Source of the DNA: Desulfovibrio porci
Lineage (GTDB): Bacteria; Desulfobacterota; Desulfovibrionia; Desulfovibrionales; Desulfovibrionaceae
Reading direction: 5' to 3'
Assembly (NCBI RefSeq): GCF_009696265.1
Contig: NZ_VUMH01000010.1
Coordinates: 1-64,000, forward strand
Length of the DNA: 64,000 nt
Below, one piece after another: positions 1 to 8,577 of this stretch. Position numbers and translations under genes: made by a program. How positions within the stretch are numbered: the first letter of the stretch is position 1; each line of letters starts with the position of its first letter. Under the pieces are notes generated by a model. The model did not search any database and had not been told where the DNA came from. It was given only the letters and a program-made list of their open reading frames with translations.

Positions 1-469
1 TCGACCGCGTGCAGTCAATTTGGCATTCTTATGGCTGTTCACCCTGTCCTCGGCTCGGTTTACTGTTGTCTGTCAACTCCAGCTTTACCGGCTTGAGGCA
101 GGGTGAACAACCTATTGGAACATTACACCTAGCGCTGGAGAATAGGGAAAAATTAAAACAAAAAACGCCGGCTGGCACTGCATGCCGAAGGCCTTGGGAA
201 AAAGCGCTCGCTGGCCTTTAGCCGCGTACGCCATGGGCAGGGGTAAAGGTTGGGGCTTGCTTCGCGGGCACCCACCTTATTTTGCATCACGCGCTTCGTG
301 CCGCGGCCGTTTTGGGGCGCTGGCCGAGGCCGTTTCACGAGATAGACTCGGATAAGGCTTTTCAGTGGCTCGGGACGTGTAGCCGAATCAACCGACTTAC
401 CCGAAGAGTCGGATGCTCCGGCCCGCATCCAGGGCAAAAGTTTTTATGCCGCCGCAGGGGGAAGTTGCC
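1..469. other. Leader region of the RTX gene, no gene recognised
   Basis: No reading frame here resembles a protein I recognise. It contains an inverted repeat with 11-bp arms, TGTTCACCCTG at 36-46 and CAGGGTGAACA at 99-109, and a smaller hairpin CCGACT/AGTCGG just upstream of the RTX start. A short A-rich stretch lies around 145-170. The segment probably carries the promoter and a structured leader for the RTX gene, but I cannot place promoter boxes with confidence. Confidence 0.4.
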
Positions 470-967
470 ATGATGTTGCATGATATAGAAATGCTCATTG
501 CCTCGGCCATCAACAGAGCTACCGGGACATACCTCACACCCACATTCGGGGAGCTGAATAAGCCATACTTCTCTGGAAACTACTATAGCTACCGCAGCTT
601 TGGCAGCGCCGGTTATTATGTCAGCGTTCAAACGTGGAACGGCAGTAATGGGGTTGTGATGAGCGGCGATCCCATAACCGTCGGGTATGCTCGAAACGAT
701 CTTGGCGGGGGAAGCGGCAACGACGTCATATATTCTGATTATGGCAATTATATGACGGCATCTGGAGGTAAAGGCAATGATACTATTATCGGCAGAGAAG
801 AGCTTGACGCCAGCGGCGGGGACGGCAATGATTTTATAGTCGGCGGCATGAGCATCAACGCCGATTCCAGGGGAAACTATCTCTACTCCTGGCACAGCCT
901 TTTGGCGAACGCGGCTCAAGTGAGCAATGAAGACCTGCATAAATGTTTTTTTTTACGCCAAAACTGA
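470..967 (+). CDS. RTX-type calcium-binding protein, N-terminal part cut off by an out-of-frame T9 tract
   Basis: This is the 5' end of a giant secreted RTX protein. The start at 470 (a second ATG follows at 473) is chosen because GGGGGAAG lies at 457-464; the frame is open further upstream to 413 but lacks a good ribosome site. The predicted peptide begins MMLHDIEMLIASAINR, then a Tyr/Gly/Ser-rich stretch, and from about residue 80 shows glycine/aspartate repeats of the GGxGxDxI type such as GGGSGNDVI and GGKGNDTI. Near residue 160 the frame runs through a run of nine T (946-954) and ends at TGA 965-967. The RTX repeats resume directly in another frame (927-7217). Removal of one T would join both into a single protein of about 2,250 residues. 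RTX nonapeptides bind calcium after type I secretion; no HlyB/HlyD/TolC genes are in this window. Confidence 0.8.
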   Translation: MMLHDIEMLIASAINRATGTYLTPTFGELNKPYFSGNYYSYRSFGSAGYYVSVQTWNGSNGVVMSGDPITVGYARNDLGGGSGNDVIYSDYGNYMTASGGKGNDTIIGREELDASGGDGNDFIVGGMSINADSRGNYLYSWHSLLANAAQVSNEDLHKCFFLRQN

Positions 968-3900
968 CAATACGCTGTACGGAGGTAACGGCGACGATAC
1001 GCTCATTGCGTTGGGGGACGGCAATAATCTCATGTACGGCGACGAGATGGACGGCGGAACCGGCAATGACTTAATGATTGCGGGAAATGGCCAGAATACC
1101 ATGTATGGCGGCGAAGGAAGTGATTTTATAGTCGCTGGCGACGGTAATAATAGTATTCGTGGCGGCACTGGGAAAGATACGATTTATGCCGGCAGCGGCA
1201 ATGATATTGTCTTTGGTGAAAACGGCGACGACTATATTGAAGTTGTGGGCGGTGAAAATTCAATCAGCGGCGGGTCTGGAAATGATACAATATATGCGGA
1301 AGGCACAAAATCTAAAATATACGGCGACGATGGCAATGACCTGATTACAGCCGTTGTTGAACACAGCACAATACTAGGTGGAGTCGGCGACGACTCGATC
1401 CATATCGAAGGATCAAGCAATAGTATTACTGATTTGATCGGCAATAATGTCTTTCAAATAGTCGGTAGTAAGGATTCGATTGAAAGTGGTGCCGGAAATG
1501 ATGCTATTTCTGTTGAGGGAGACGATAACGAAATCGAAAGTGGCGATAATGATGATGTAATTCAGGTTATCGGAGATACTAATAAAATTAATTCCGGGGA
1601 TGGAAACGATGTACTTATTGTGAAGGGCATCAATAATAGCGTTTCCGGCGGTGAAGGAAACGACATTATTTATATTGCCAATGATGTCAATTCCATTGAC
1701 GGCGGGAATGGGTTCGACATCATCAGCTACAGCCAAAAGGACAGCGGCGTAACGCTTTCCGCCGCATTTTGGCAAGGCTATACGAATGTGGAAGGCGTCA
1801 TTGGCACAGCCCACGCCGATCAGATCACCGGAACCGACGGGGATGACTATATTGAAGGGGGCGGGGGCCAGGATACGCTTGACGGCGGCGTCGGGTACGA
1901 CACCCTGGGCTTTGCCGGAGCGAGCCAGGGCGTGGACGCCAATCTGCAAACCGGCGTCGCTCGCCTGGCGGACAATTCTTCTCTGGGCCAGTTTTCAAAC
2001 TTTGAAGGCATACAGGGCGGCGCCTTCAATGATACATTAGCGGGCGACGCCGGCGACAATCGCATCGACGGCGGCGCGGGCGACGATTTCATCGCCGGCG
2101 GCGCGGGCAACGATACGCTCAGCGGCGACGTGGGCCAGAATACCCTGGATGGCGGCGACGGCTTTGACTTTGCCGATTACAGCGCCTCCAACGACGCGAT
2201 CAACGTCAACTTCGCCACCGGAGAAATTTCGGGCGGGCATGCCGACAATGACTCTCTTGTGTCCATCGAGGGCGTCATCGGCTCCGCGTACGACGATACG
2301 CTCGCCGCCGGTCTTCAGGCCGTGCATTTTATCGGCGGCGCGGGCGACGATCTGCTCATCAGCGGCATGGGCGCGGATACGCTGGAAGGCGGCGCGGGCG
2401 TGGACGCGGTGTCCTATGCGGGTTCCGGCTCCGCGGTTTCCGTCGATCTGACCCGGGGAGGCCAAGGCGGCTCCGCGGAAGGCGACGTCTATTCCGGCAT
2501 AGAAGGGGTTATCGGTTCCGCTTACAATGATACGCTCACAGGCGACAGCGGGGACAACATTCTTGCCGGTGGTGACGGCGACGATTCCATCTTCGGAGGA
2601 AGTGGCAATGATACGCTCGTCGGAGGAGCGGGAAGGGATACCCTGGACGGCGGCGAAGGCACGAACGCGCTGTCGTACGCGGGCTCCGATGCGGCGGTAT
2701 GGGTGGATCTGGGAGCCAATGCCTGTCATGGGGGCCATGCGGAAGGCGATGTGATCCGAAATTTTGAGCGTGTCATCGGCTCCGACTTCGATGACACGCT
2801 GACGGGGAGCAATACTGTCGCCACGACATTGGACGGAGGAGCGGGCAACGACCTGTTCCGCGCCTCCCAAGCCGCCACTTCGCATCTCGGCGGCTCCGGC
2901 GTGGACACGGTTTCTTATGCACAGTCGGATGCCGGGGTACGGGTCGACCTCACGGCCGGCGTCGGGGAAGGAGGCTGGGCCCAGGGCGATGCGTACGACA
3001 ACATGGAAGCGGTAGTCGGCTCACAGCATAGCGACACGATCACAGGAAACGCCTCCGATAACTCTCTCGATGGCGGTGACGGCGACGACAGCATCATAGG
3101 CGTCGCAGGCAACAATACACTGCGCGGCGGCGCAGGCGACGATACCTTGAGAAGCGGCAGCGGCGCCGACGTTATTGACGGAGGTGATGGCGCCGACGTT
3201 GTTGACTATTCCGGTACTAAAGGCGCAGTGACCGTGGATTTGCGCATGCAAAGCGTCTCCGGCGGATACGGTGCGTCTGACACGCTGGTTTCCATTGAAG
3301 GGGTTATCGGCGGAACCGGCAATGACATCTTGCATGGCGTCAACGGCGCTTCGTACCTTGATGGGGGAGGGGGGAACGATACCCTCTATTCCCACGGCTC
3401 TAGCTCCACGCTTCTGGGTGGCGACGGCAACGACTTCATCTCCGTCACGGGCGAGGGCAATGTCATCGACGGAGGCGAAGGCCCGGATACGCTCAGCTAT
3501 GCCGAGGCAACGTCAGGCCGCGTCATTGATTTGCAGGGGGGAGGCACACAATCTGTCGTGCCGAATTCCGATACCATTTTGAACATAGAATATGTTCTCG
3601 GTTCTGATTTTGGTGACACCATACGCGGCAATTCCAGCGGCAATGACACTCTCTACTGCGGCGACGGCAACGACTCCATCATCGCTTCCGCCGCGGCAAA
3701 TAAAATAGACGGCGGTCAGGGCACGGACACGGTCGATTATTCCCTGTCGGATGCCGGCGTGACCATCAGCTTGAGTTCCGGGCGCGGCTCGGGAGGTTTT
3801 GCCGAAGGCGATACCCTGAGCGACATTGAGGTGTTGATTGGCTCTCAATATGGAGATTCGCTGGGTGGCTACGCGAAATCCGAGACCATTTTCGCTGGCG

Positions 3901-6900
3901 CGGGCAATGACACTATTCGCGGCAGCGCCGGCGCGGATTATATTGACGGCGGCACGGGTGAAGACTTGGTAAGTTACATCGCTTCCACTTCCGCCGTGAA
4001 CGTCAACTTGAGCACCGGAACGGGATGGTACGGTGACGCGCAGGGCGACACTCTTGTTTCCATAGAGCATATCATCGGAACATACTATAATGATACGCTT
4101 GTCGGCAATGCCGACGCCAATGGGCTTGTTGGTGGAGTGGGAAATGACAGTCTGGCCGGAGGCGATGGCGACGACATCCTTGAGGGCGGCGCGGGCGCGG
4201 ACACGCTGGACGGCGGGGAAGGCACGGACATCGCCGACTACAGCCGTTCAACAGCGGGCGTCACCATCAATCTGAGCACCGGAACGGGAAGGGGTGGTGA
4301 CGCGCAGGGCGACCGTCTCATCTCCATCGAAGGAATCATTGGTTCGGACTACAATGACAGTTTTATAGCCGGGTTGAGCGCGGCATCCTTTGCCGGCGGG
4401 CTCGGGGTCGACACGCTTTCCTATGCCCTTTCCGACTCGGGCGTGCGCGTGGATCTTGAGGCCGGCACGGGCAGTGGCGGCTACGCCGAAGGAGATACGC
4501 TGAGCGGCATTGAACAACTCATCGGTTCGGCGTTTAACGACACCTTACTTGGTTCGGTAGCCGACGAACTCTTTGACGGCGGCGACGGCGCGGACAGCAT
4601 AGACGGCCGGGGCGGCGCAGATACGGTATCCTACGCGGGCGCTACGGGCGCGGTGAATGTGGATCTGCTCAGCGGCATCGGCCGTGGCAATATCGCCGAG
4701 GGCGATCGGTTGAGCAACATTGAGGCTGTGACAGGCTCCCGGTACAATGACACTCTCGCAGCTTCCGACGCCGGCTCGACCCTTATGGGCGGTGGGGGCA
4801 ATAACCTCTACATAGCCGGAGCCGGAGCGGACGAGATCAATGATTCCTCCGGGGTGGACACTGTCGACTACTCCCGTTCCACGTCGGCCGTAAATGTCAA
4901 CCTGGCCACAAATACGAGCCAGGGCGGTTTCGCCGAGGGCGACAGGTTCCTCAACATGGAAGCGGTGACCGGTTCCAATTACAATGATACGTTGGCCGGG
5001 GGTTCCGGGACTACCCTTTCCGGTGGCGCGGGTGACGACCTGCTTATCCAGACCGGGCTTGGAGCGATGAAGTTTGACGGCGGCGATGGCGTTGACACCG
5101 TGGACTTCTCGGCCTTGGGCAAGGTCTATGTCAATGTTGGCGCGGGCACGGCCCAGGTGTGGGGAACTGGCTCCGCCAAGTATACAGACGCGCTCAATTC
5201 CGTTGAATGCATGATCGGCACGGCCGGCATCGACACCGTCGACTTCAACTCGTCTGCGACGGGCGTGGATATTGATCTGGGTGGCGGTCAGCTGCGCAAT
5301 TTCGAGGTGGTGTACGGCTCCACCCACGATGACACGATCATCGGCAGCGCCGCCAATGAGCAAATCCTCGGCAGCCTGGGGGCCGACTTCCTGAACGGCG
5401 GCGCGGGCACGGATACTTTGAGTTACGCGAGCTCAACCACCGGGGTGACCGTCAACCTGGCCACCGGCACAGGCTTGGGCGGCTTTGCCGAGGGTGACAC
5501 CATCAATGGCTTTGAACATGTTATCGGCAGCAGCTATGGCGATCTTCTTATCAGTGGCGCGGCGGCGGAAACTCTGGATGGAGCCGGCGGCAAGGACACG
5601 GTTGACTACAGCGCTTCCACGTCGGCCGTAAATATCAACCTGGCCACAAATACGAGCCAGGGCGGTTTCGCCGAGGGCGACAGGTTCCTCAACATGGAAG
5701 CGGTGACCGGTTCCAATTATAATGATACGTTGGCCGGGGGTTCCGGGACTACCCTTTCCGGTGGCGCGGGTGACGACCTGCTTATCCAGACCGGGCTTGG
5801 AGCGATGAAGTTTGATGGCGGCGATGGCGTTGACACCGTGGACTTCTCGGCCTTGGGCAAGGTCTATGTCAATGTTGGCGCGGGCACGGCCCAGGTGTGG
5901 GGAACTGGCTCCGCCAAGTATACAGACGCGCTCAATTCCGTTGAATGCATGATCGGCACGGCCGGCATCGACACCGTCGACTTCAACTCGTCTGCGACGG
6001 GCGTGGATATTGATCTGGGTGGCGGTCAGCTGCGCAATTTCGAGGTGGTGTACGGCTCCACCCACGATGACACGATCATCGGCAGCGCCGCCAATGAGCA
6101 AATCCTCGGCAGCCTGGGGGCCGACTTCCTGAACGGCGGCGCGGGCACGGATACTTTGAGTTACGCGAGCTCAACCACCGGGGTGACCGTCAACCTGGCC
6201 ACCGGCACAGGCTCGGGCGGCTTTGCCGAGGGTGACACCATCAACGGCTTTGAACATGTTATCGGCAGCCAGTACAACGACACGCTGGCAGGCGGCGCGA
6301 GTTCGGAAACCTTGGAAGGAGGCAACGGCAACGATTTGTTCATGGGCAGCGCCGGAGCGGACGACCTGAATGGCGGCAACGGCATCGACACAGTCGACTA
6401 CAGCGCTTCCACCGAGGCCGTAAATGTCAACCTGGCCACAAATACAAACCATGGCGGTTTTGCCGAAGGCGACACCCTGTATTACATTGAAGCGGTGACC
6501 GGCTCGGCCTACAATGATACCCTGACGGGCGGCGGGGCCGTGATGCTTTCCGGCGGCGCGGGTGATGACATGGTGGTCAGAGCGGCCGGGGTCGGGGCCA
6601 GCCTGAGCGGTGGCGAAGGCCAGGATACGCTTGACTACTCGGCGTTCTCAAGCAGAGTCAGCCTCAATCTCTCCATCGGCACGGCTTACGTTTATTACAG
6701 CAACACGTCGAACCAATATTATCTAGACACCATCAGTTCTTTTGAGGGCGTGATCGGCACCTCCGGCAATGACACCATCACCGGCAGCACGGGCGATGAC
6801 GTGATCAACGCCAGAGCCGGCAACGATATTCTCAACGGCGGGGCTGGCAACGACACGCTCATCGGCGGTGTGGGCTATGACACGCTTACCGGCGGCGCGG

Positions 6901-7217
6901 GACAGGACGTCTTCGCCTTTATGGGTACCAACCCAGGTAACGACGTCATTACGGACTTCAATGCTGCCGAGGGCGATGTTCTGGCAATTCAGACGCAGAA
7001 CGGCATCATTTCCATGGGCTATATTGATAACGCAAGCCTGGGCACCGGCAGTTTCACGGACAACAACGTCCTTGTCTTTGAAAACGGGAGCAACACCTAT
7101 GTCTATGCCGATATGAACGGCGACGGCAACTACACCGCCTCCACAGACTTGGCAGTCACGCTGGCAGGCGTGCAGGAGATTACAGTTGATAATATTCTCT
7201 ATTATAGCGGGTTATAA
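927..7217 (+). CDS. Giant RTX repeat protein, main part (likely type I secreted surface protein)
   Basis: This 2,096-codon frame is the body of the RTX protein whose start lies at 470. From its first residues it consists of glycine/aspartate nonapeptides (GGxGxDxLx), which form calcium-binding parallel beta-rolls. From about residue 250 these alternate with some twenty copies of a longer module of about 45 residues with the outline Tyr-Ser/Ala...V.VDL..G.G.GG.AEGD.L..IE.VIGS.YNDTL. Two adjacent 246-residue blocks are almost identical. The last 100 residues (from DVFAF near 6910) lack repeats, are rich in Asp, Asn, Thr and hydrophobics, and end ITVDNILYYSGL, the kind of C-terminus used as an uncleaved type I secretion signal. 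The ATG at 927 has no convincing ribosome site and is probably not a real start; in the present T9 state the body is likely untranslated. Function (adhesin, biofilm matrix or S-layer-like) cannot be told from the repeats. Confidence 0.85.
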   Translation: MKTCINVFFYAKTDNTLYGGNGDDTLIALGDGNNLMYGDEMDGGTGNDLMIAGNGQNTMYGGEGSDFIVAGDGNNSIRGGTGKDTIYAGSGNDIVFGENGDDYIEVVGGENSISGGSGNDTIYAEGTKSKIYGDDGNDLITAVVEHSTILGGVGDDSIHIEGSSNSITDLIGNNVFQIVGSKDSIESGAGNDAISVEGDDNEIESGDNDDVIQVIGDTNKINSGDGNDVLIVKGINNSVSGGEGNDIIYIANDVNSIDGGNGFDIISYSQKDSGVTLSAAFWQGYTNVEGVIGTAHADQITGTDGDDYIEGGGGQDTLDGGVGYDTLGFAGASQGVDANLQTGVARLADNSSLGQFSNFEGIQGGAFNDTLAGDAGDNRIDGGAGDDFIAGGAGNDTLSGDVGQNTLDGGDGFDFADYSASNDAINVNFATGEISGGHADNDSLVSIEGVIGSAYDDTLAAGLQAVHFIGGAGDDLLISGMGADTLEGGAGVDAVSYAGSGSAVSVDLTRGGQGGSAEGDVYSGIEGVIGSAYNDTLTGDSGDNILAGGDGDDSIFGGSGNDTLVGGAGRDTLDGGEGTNALSYAGSDAAVWVDLGANACHGGHAEGDVIRNFERVIGSDFDDTLTGSNTVATTLDGGAGNDLFRASQAATSHLGGSGVDTVSYAQSDAGVRVDLTAGVGEGGWAQGDAYDNMEAVVGSQHSDTITGNASDNSLDGGDGDDSIIGVAGNNTLRGGAGDDTLRSGSGADVIDGGDGADVVDYSGTKGAVTVDLRMQSVSGGYGASDTLVSIEGVIGGTGNDILHGVNGASYLDGGGGNDTLYSHGSSSTLLGGDGNDFISVTGEGNVIDGGEGPDTLSYAEATSGRVIDLQGGGTQSVVPNSDTILNIEYVLGSDFGDTIRGNSSGNDTLYCGDGNDSIIASAAANKIDGGQGTDTVDYSLSDAGVTISLSSGRGSGGFAEGDTLSDIEVLIGSQYGDSLGGYAKSETIFAGAGNDTIRGSAGADYIDGGTGEDLVSYIASTSAVNVNLSTGTGWYGDAQGDTLVSIEHIIGTYYNDTLVGNADANGLVGGVGNDSLAGGDGDDILEGGAGADTLDGGEGTDIADYSRSTAGVTINLSTGTGRGGDAQGDRLISIEGIIGSDYNDSFIAGLSAASFAGGLGVDTLSYALSDSGVRVDLEAGTGSGGYAEGDTLSGIEQLIGSAFNDTLLGSVADELFDGGDGADSIDGRGGADTVSYAGATGAVNVDLLSGIGRGNIAEGDRLSNIEAVTGSRYNDTLAASDAGSTLMGGGGNNLYIAGAGADEINDSSGVDTVDYSRSTSAVNVNLATNTSQGGFAEGDRFLNMEAVTGSNYNDTLAGGSGTTLSGGAGDDLLIQTGLGAMKFDGGDGVDTVDFSALGKVYVNVGAGTAQVWGTGSAKYTDALNSVECMIGTAGIDTVDFNSSATGVDIDLGGGQLRNFEVVYGSTHDDTIIGSAANEQILGSLGADFLNGGAGTDTLSYASSTTGVTVNLATGTGLGGFAEGDTINGFEHVIGSSYGDLLISGAAAETLDGAGGKDTVDYSASTSAVNINLATNTSQGGFAEGDRFLNMEAVTGSNYNDTLAGGSGTTLSGGAGDDLLIQTGLGAMKFDGGDGVDTVDFSALGKVYVNVGAGTAQVWGTGSAKYTDALNSVECMIGTAGIDTVDFNSSATGVDIDLGGGQLRNFEVVYGSTHDDTIIGSAANEQILGSLGADFLNGGAGTDTLSYASSTTGVTVNLATGTGSGGFAEGDTINGFEHVIGSQYNDTLAGGASSETLEGGNGNDLFMGSAGADDLNGGNGIDTVDYSASTEAVNVNLATNTNHGGFAEGDTLYYIEAVTGSAYNDTLTGGGAVMLSGGAGDDMVVRAAGVGASLSGGEGQDTLDYSAFSSRVSLNLSIGTAYVYYSNTSNQYYLDTISSFEGVIGTSGNDTITGSTGDDVINARAGNDILNGGAGNDTLIGGVGYDTLTGGAGQDVFAFMGTNPGNDVITDFNAAEGDVLAIQTQNGIISMGYIDNASLGTGSFTDNNVLVFENGSNTYVYADMNGDGNYTASTDLAVTLAGVQEITVDNILYYSGL
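946..954 (+). repeat. T9 homopolymer that separates two RTX frames (candidate phase-variation switch)
   Basis: Nine consecutive T lie where the upstream RTX frame meets the downstream RTX frame. In the sequence as given, translation from 470 reads through CFFLRQN and stops at 965-967. With eight T (or eleven) the upstream frame continues as CFFYAKTDNTLYGG into the 2,000-residue repeat region. Both sides are of the same protein family with no missing material, so the frame break sits exactly at the homopolymer. Slipped-strand change of such tracts is the standard mechanism of phase variation of surface proteins. A sequencing or assembly error at the homopolymer is the main alternative. Confidence 0.8.
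4876..6268 (+). repeat. Two near-identical 655-bp direct repeats, period 738 bp, inside the RTX gene
   Basis: Bases 4876-5530 and 5614-6268 match almost base for base at an offset of 738 bp (246 codons, in frame). Visible differences are few, for example GTC/ATC near 4895/5633, TTACAA/TTATAA near 4980/5718 and TTGGGC/TCGGGC near 5474/6212. The other RTX modules of this gene are clearly diverged from each other at DNA level, so this pair is a recent duplication. Homologous recombination between the copies would delete or add 246 residues without changing frame. Confidence 0.9.
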
Positions 7218-7251
7218 CTTGTAATACGGTATTTCGAACGCTAATTCACAA

Positions 7252-7284
7252 GGGCTGCGTCAACGATGGCGCAGCCCTTATCTT
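7252..7284 (+). terminator. Hairpin downstream of the RTX gene
   Basis: GGGCTGCG (7252-7259) and CGCAGCCC (7270-7277) can form an 8-bp stem with a 10-nt loop, followed by TTATCTT. It lies 35 bp after the RTX stop codon and is probably its intrinsic terminator, although the T-run is interrupted. Confidence 0.6.
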
Positions 7285-7450
7285 AGATAGTGTCTACACG
7301 AATTCAAGTTAACACCGTTAACCATATCGCTATACAGCGGATTTGTACGGCAGCCTTAGCAGATGCGGCTCCAATAAGGCCCATGCTGCATCTGAGATTG
7401 CATGGCGGCGTTGAGGATTCATCATAAGCACATCCTTTAGACGCTATCTA
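7284..7450. mobile_element. 167-bp inverted-repeat remnant (MITE-like or internally deleted IS)
   Basis: TAGATAGTGTCTA at 7284-7296 and TAGACGCTATCTA at 7438-7450 are inverted copies with 12 of 13 bases matching. Between them, on the minus strand, lies a short frame that begins like an IS5-type transposase and stops after 31 residues. The segment therefore looks like an internally deleted insertion sequence or a MITE derived from one. Its right terminus coincides with the left terminus of the adjacent IS element (7451), so one element seems to have landed at the very end of the other. Confidence 0.6.
7330..7425 (-). pseudogene. N-terminal fragment of an IS5-type transposase
   Basis: On the minus strand a 31-codon frame starts at 7425 after AAAGGATG. 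Its peptide runs MMNPQRRHAISDAAWALLEP, which resembles the opening of IS5-family transposases (a basic tail, then an Asp-Ala-Trp-x-x-Leu-x-P motif). The frame ends at TAG 7330-7332, and nothing of the DDE catalytic core follows. It lies inside the inverted-repeat remnant at 7284-7450. Confidence 0.5.
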
Positions 7451-7517
7451 GGTTCAGGACTCATTAATTGTCAAAAAGTTTGTAAAAGAGTACTCATAGT
7501 GTGCCAAGAGGTGAGCT

Positions 7518-8275
7518 ATGAGTACTCTCTTTTATCTTTCCCGTGCCCAGCTTGATCGGATCAAGCCATATTTTCCTTTGTCCCATGGCATTCCGCGTGT
7601 TGACGATTTGCGGATACTCAGTGGAATCATTTACGTCATAAAACATGGACTTCAGTGGAAAGACGCACCTCGCGAGTACGGGCCACATAAAACCTTGTAT
7701 AACAGGTTCATACGCTGGAGCAGACTTGGCGTTTTCAACAAAATATTTATGGAGCTTGTTGAAAAACAAGGGGATACAGAGTGGCTAATGATTGATGCCA
7801 CCCACCTTAAAGCCCATCGTACGGCAGCAAGCTTGCTTAAAAAAGGGCTCTTTCCCGCTGTATCGGACGCACAAAAGGCGGACTGAACTCCAAACTTCAC
7901 GCTGTTTGCAATGGCGAGGGCAAGCCAATCCTCCTTTTGTTGTCTCCCGGCCAGACAAGTGACTACAAGGGAACTGCGCAATTGTTGAGCGCCTTCCCCA
8001 AGGCCAAGGAACTCCTTGCTGACCGAGGATATGATGCCGATTGGTTCCGCAATGCCTTGCTCGAAAGAGGCATCACGCCTTGCATCCCTTCCCGGAAAAC
8101 CCGAAAAGTAGCTATTGCCTACGACAAAGATCTGTATAAACAACGCCACAAAATTGAAAACATGTTTGGTAGAATCAAAGACTGACGACGTATTGCAATG
8201 CGCTATGATCGATGTGCCCACACATTTTTCTCGGCTATATGCATCGCAGCCGTTGTTATCTTCTATCTCAATTAA
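7518..8275 (+). pseudogene. IS5-family (IS427 group) transposase, two-frame, with nonsense codon
   Basis: The first frame (7518-7886) encodes the N-terminal DUF4096-like region MSTLFYLSRAQLDRIKPYFP and the first catalytic Asp in LMIDATHLKAHRTA. A -1 shift at the A-run 7839-7844 continues as RALSRCIGRTKGGLNSKLHA, then LADRGYDADWFRNAL (second Asp) and the KQRHKIENMFGRIKD region (Glu). Programmed -1 frameshifting is normal in this IS group. The frame is then broken by TGA at 8183-8185, where the family has TGG in the GRxKDWRRIAMRYDR motif. The remaining RRIAMRYDRCAHTFFSAI... runs in frame to TAA 8273-8275. The loss of about 30 C-terminal residues makes an inactive transposase likely. Confidence 0.85.
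7839..7847 (+). other. A6G3 slippery site for programmed -1 frameshift in the IS transposase
   Basis: CTT AAA AAA GGG in the zero frame allows a one-base backward slip, after which the ribosome reads AGG GCT CTT in the frame that carries the conserved GRTKGGLNSK motif. The downstream frame has a stop codon (TAA 7838-7840) just before the A-run, so the shift must happen here. This matches the known expression mode of IS427-type transposases. Confidence 0.75.
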
Positions 8276-8391
8276 TGAGTCCTGAGCCTAAGTAAAGAGG
8301 AAATTATGGGGTATCATTCTGAAGTGAGCCTGGCCCTGTGCCTGTTGACCATCCGGCGCACGCTTCGTATTCTTCCGCAAAGGAGGTCGCC

Positions 8392-8574
8392 ATGTCGCTG
8401 ACCTGGGAAGAACTCGTCAAAACAGCCATGGAGAATCAGCATCTCATCCTTGAGCAGGAGCTGAAAAAAGGCGTGCCGCTGAACTACCTTGACGACAAGG
8501 GGCAGTACGTCTTGCGCTATCCTGACGGGCATATGGAAACAGCCAGCCTGCCGGAAATCCGGCAAGCGGGATGA
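8392..8574 (+). CDS. 60-aa hypothetical protein upstream of a zeta-toxin-like gene
   Basis: The start at 8392 is set by a strong AAAGGAGG at 8380-8387; the frame is open upstream, but those codons precede the ribosome site. The product is 60 residues, acidic, and predicted soluble: a short helix-forming N-terminus (MSLTWEELVKTAMENQHLIL), then a small beta-rich part (YLDDKGQYVLRYPDGHME). It ends three bases before the zeta-toxin-like frame, which points to a two-gene operon. I do not recognise it as an epsilon antitoxin. It could be the antidote or just a co-transcribed partner of the kinase; that is inference from position and size. It appears intact although its neighbour is broken. Confidence 0.65.
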   Translation: MSLTWEELVKTAMENQHLILEQELKKGVPLNYLDDKGQYVLRYPDGHMETASLPEIRQAG

Positions 8575-8577
8575 TGC

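Larger units (their letters stand above)
7451..8288 (+). mobile_element. IS5-family insertion sequence (IS427-like), decayed
   Basis: The element is bounded by 20-bp imperfect inverted repeats: GGTTCAGGACTC... at 7451-7470 and ...GAGTCCTGAGCC at 8269-8288, with 19 of 20 positions matching. A CTA triplet occurs at both edges (7448-7450 and 8288-8290), compatible with the short TNA-type target duplication of this group. The length of about 838 bp and the two overlapping transposase frames joined by an A6G3 slippery site are typical of IS427-type elements. The transposase carries a nonsense codon, so this copy is probably immobile on its own. Confidence 0.85.

Noticed and set aside
153-437. 94-codon minus-strand frame upstream of the RTX gene
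   Set aside because: Arg/Pro/Ser-rich shadow-type composition, no motif and no ribosome site.
1000-7200. The regularly spaced RTX DNA repeats as a CRISPR-like or non-coding repeat array
   Set aside because: The repeats keep the reading frame and vary at third positions, as expected for coding glycine/aspartate repeats.
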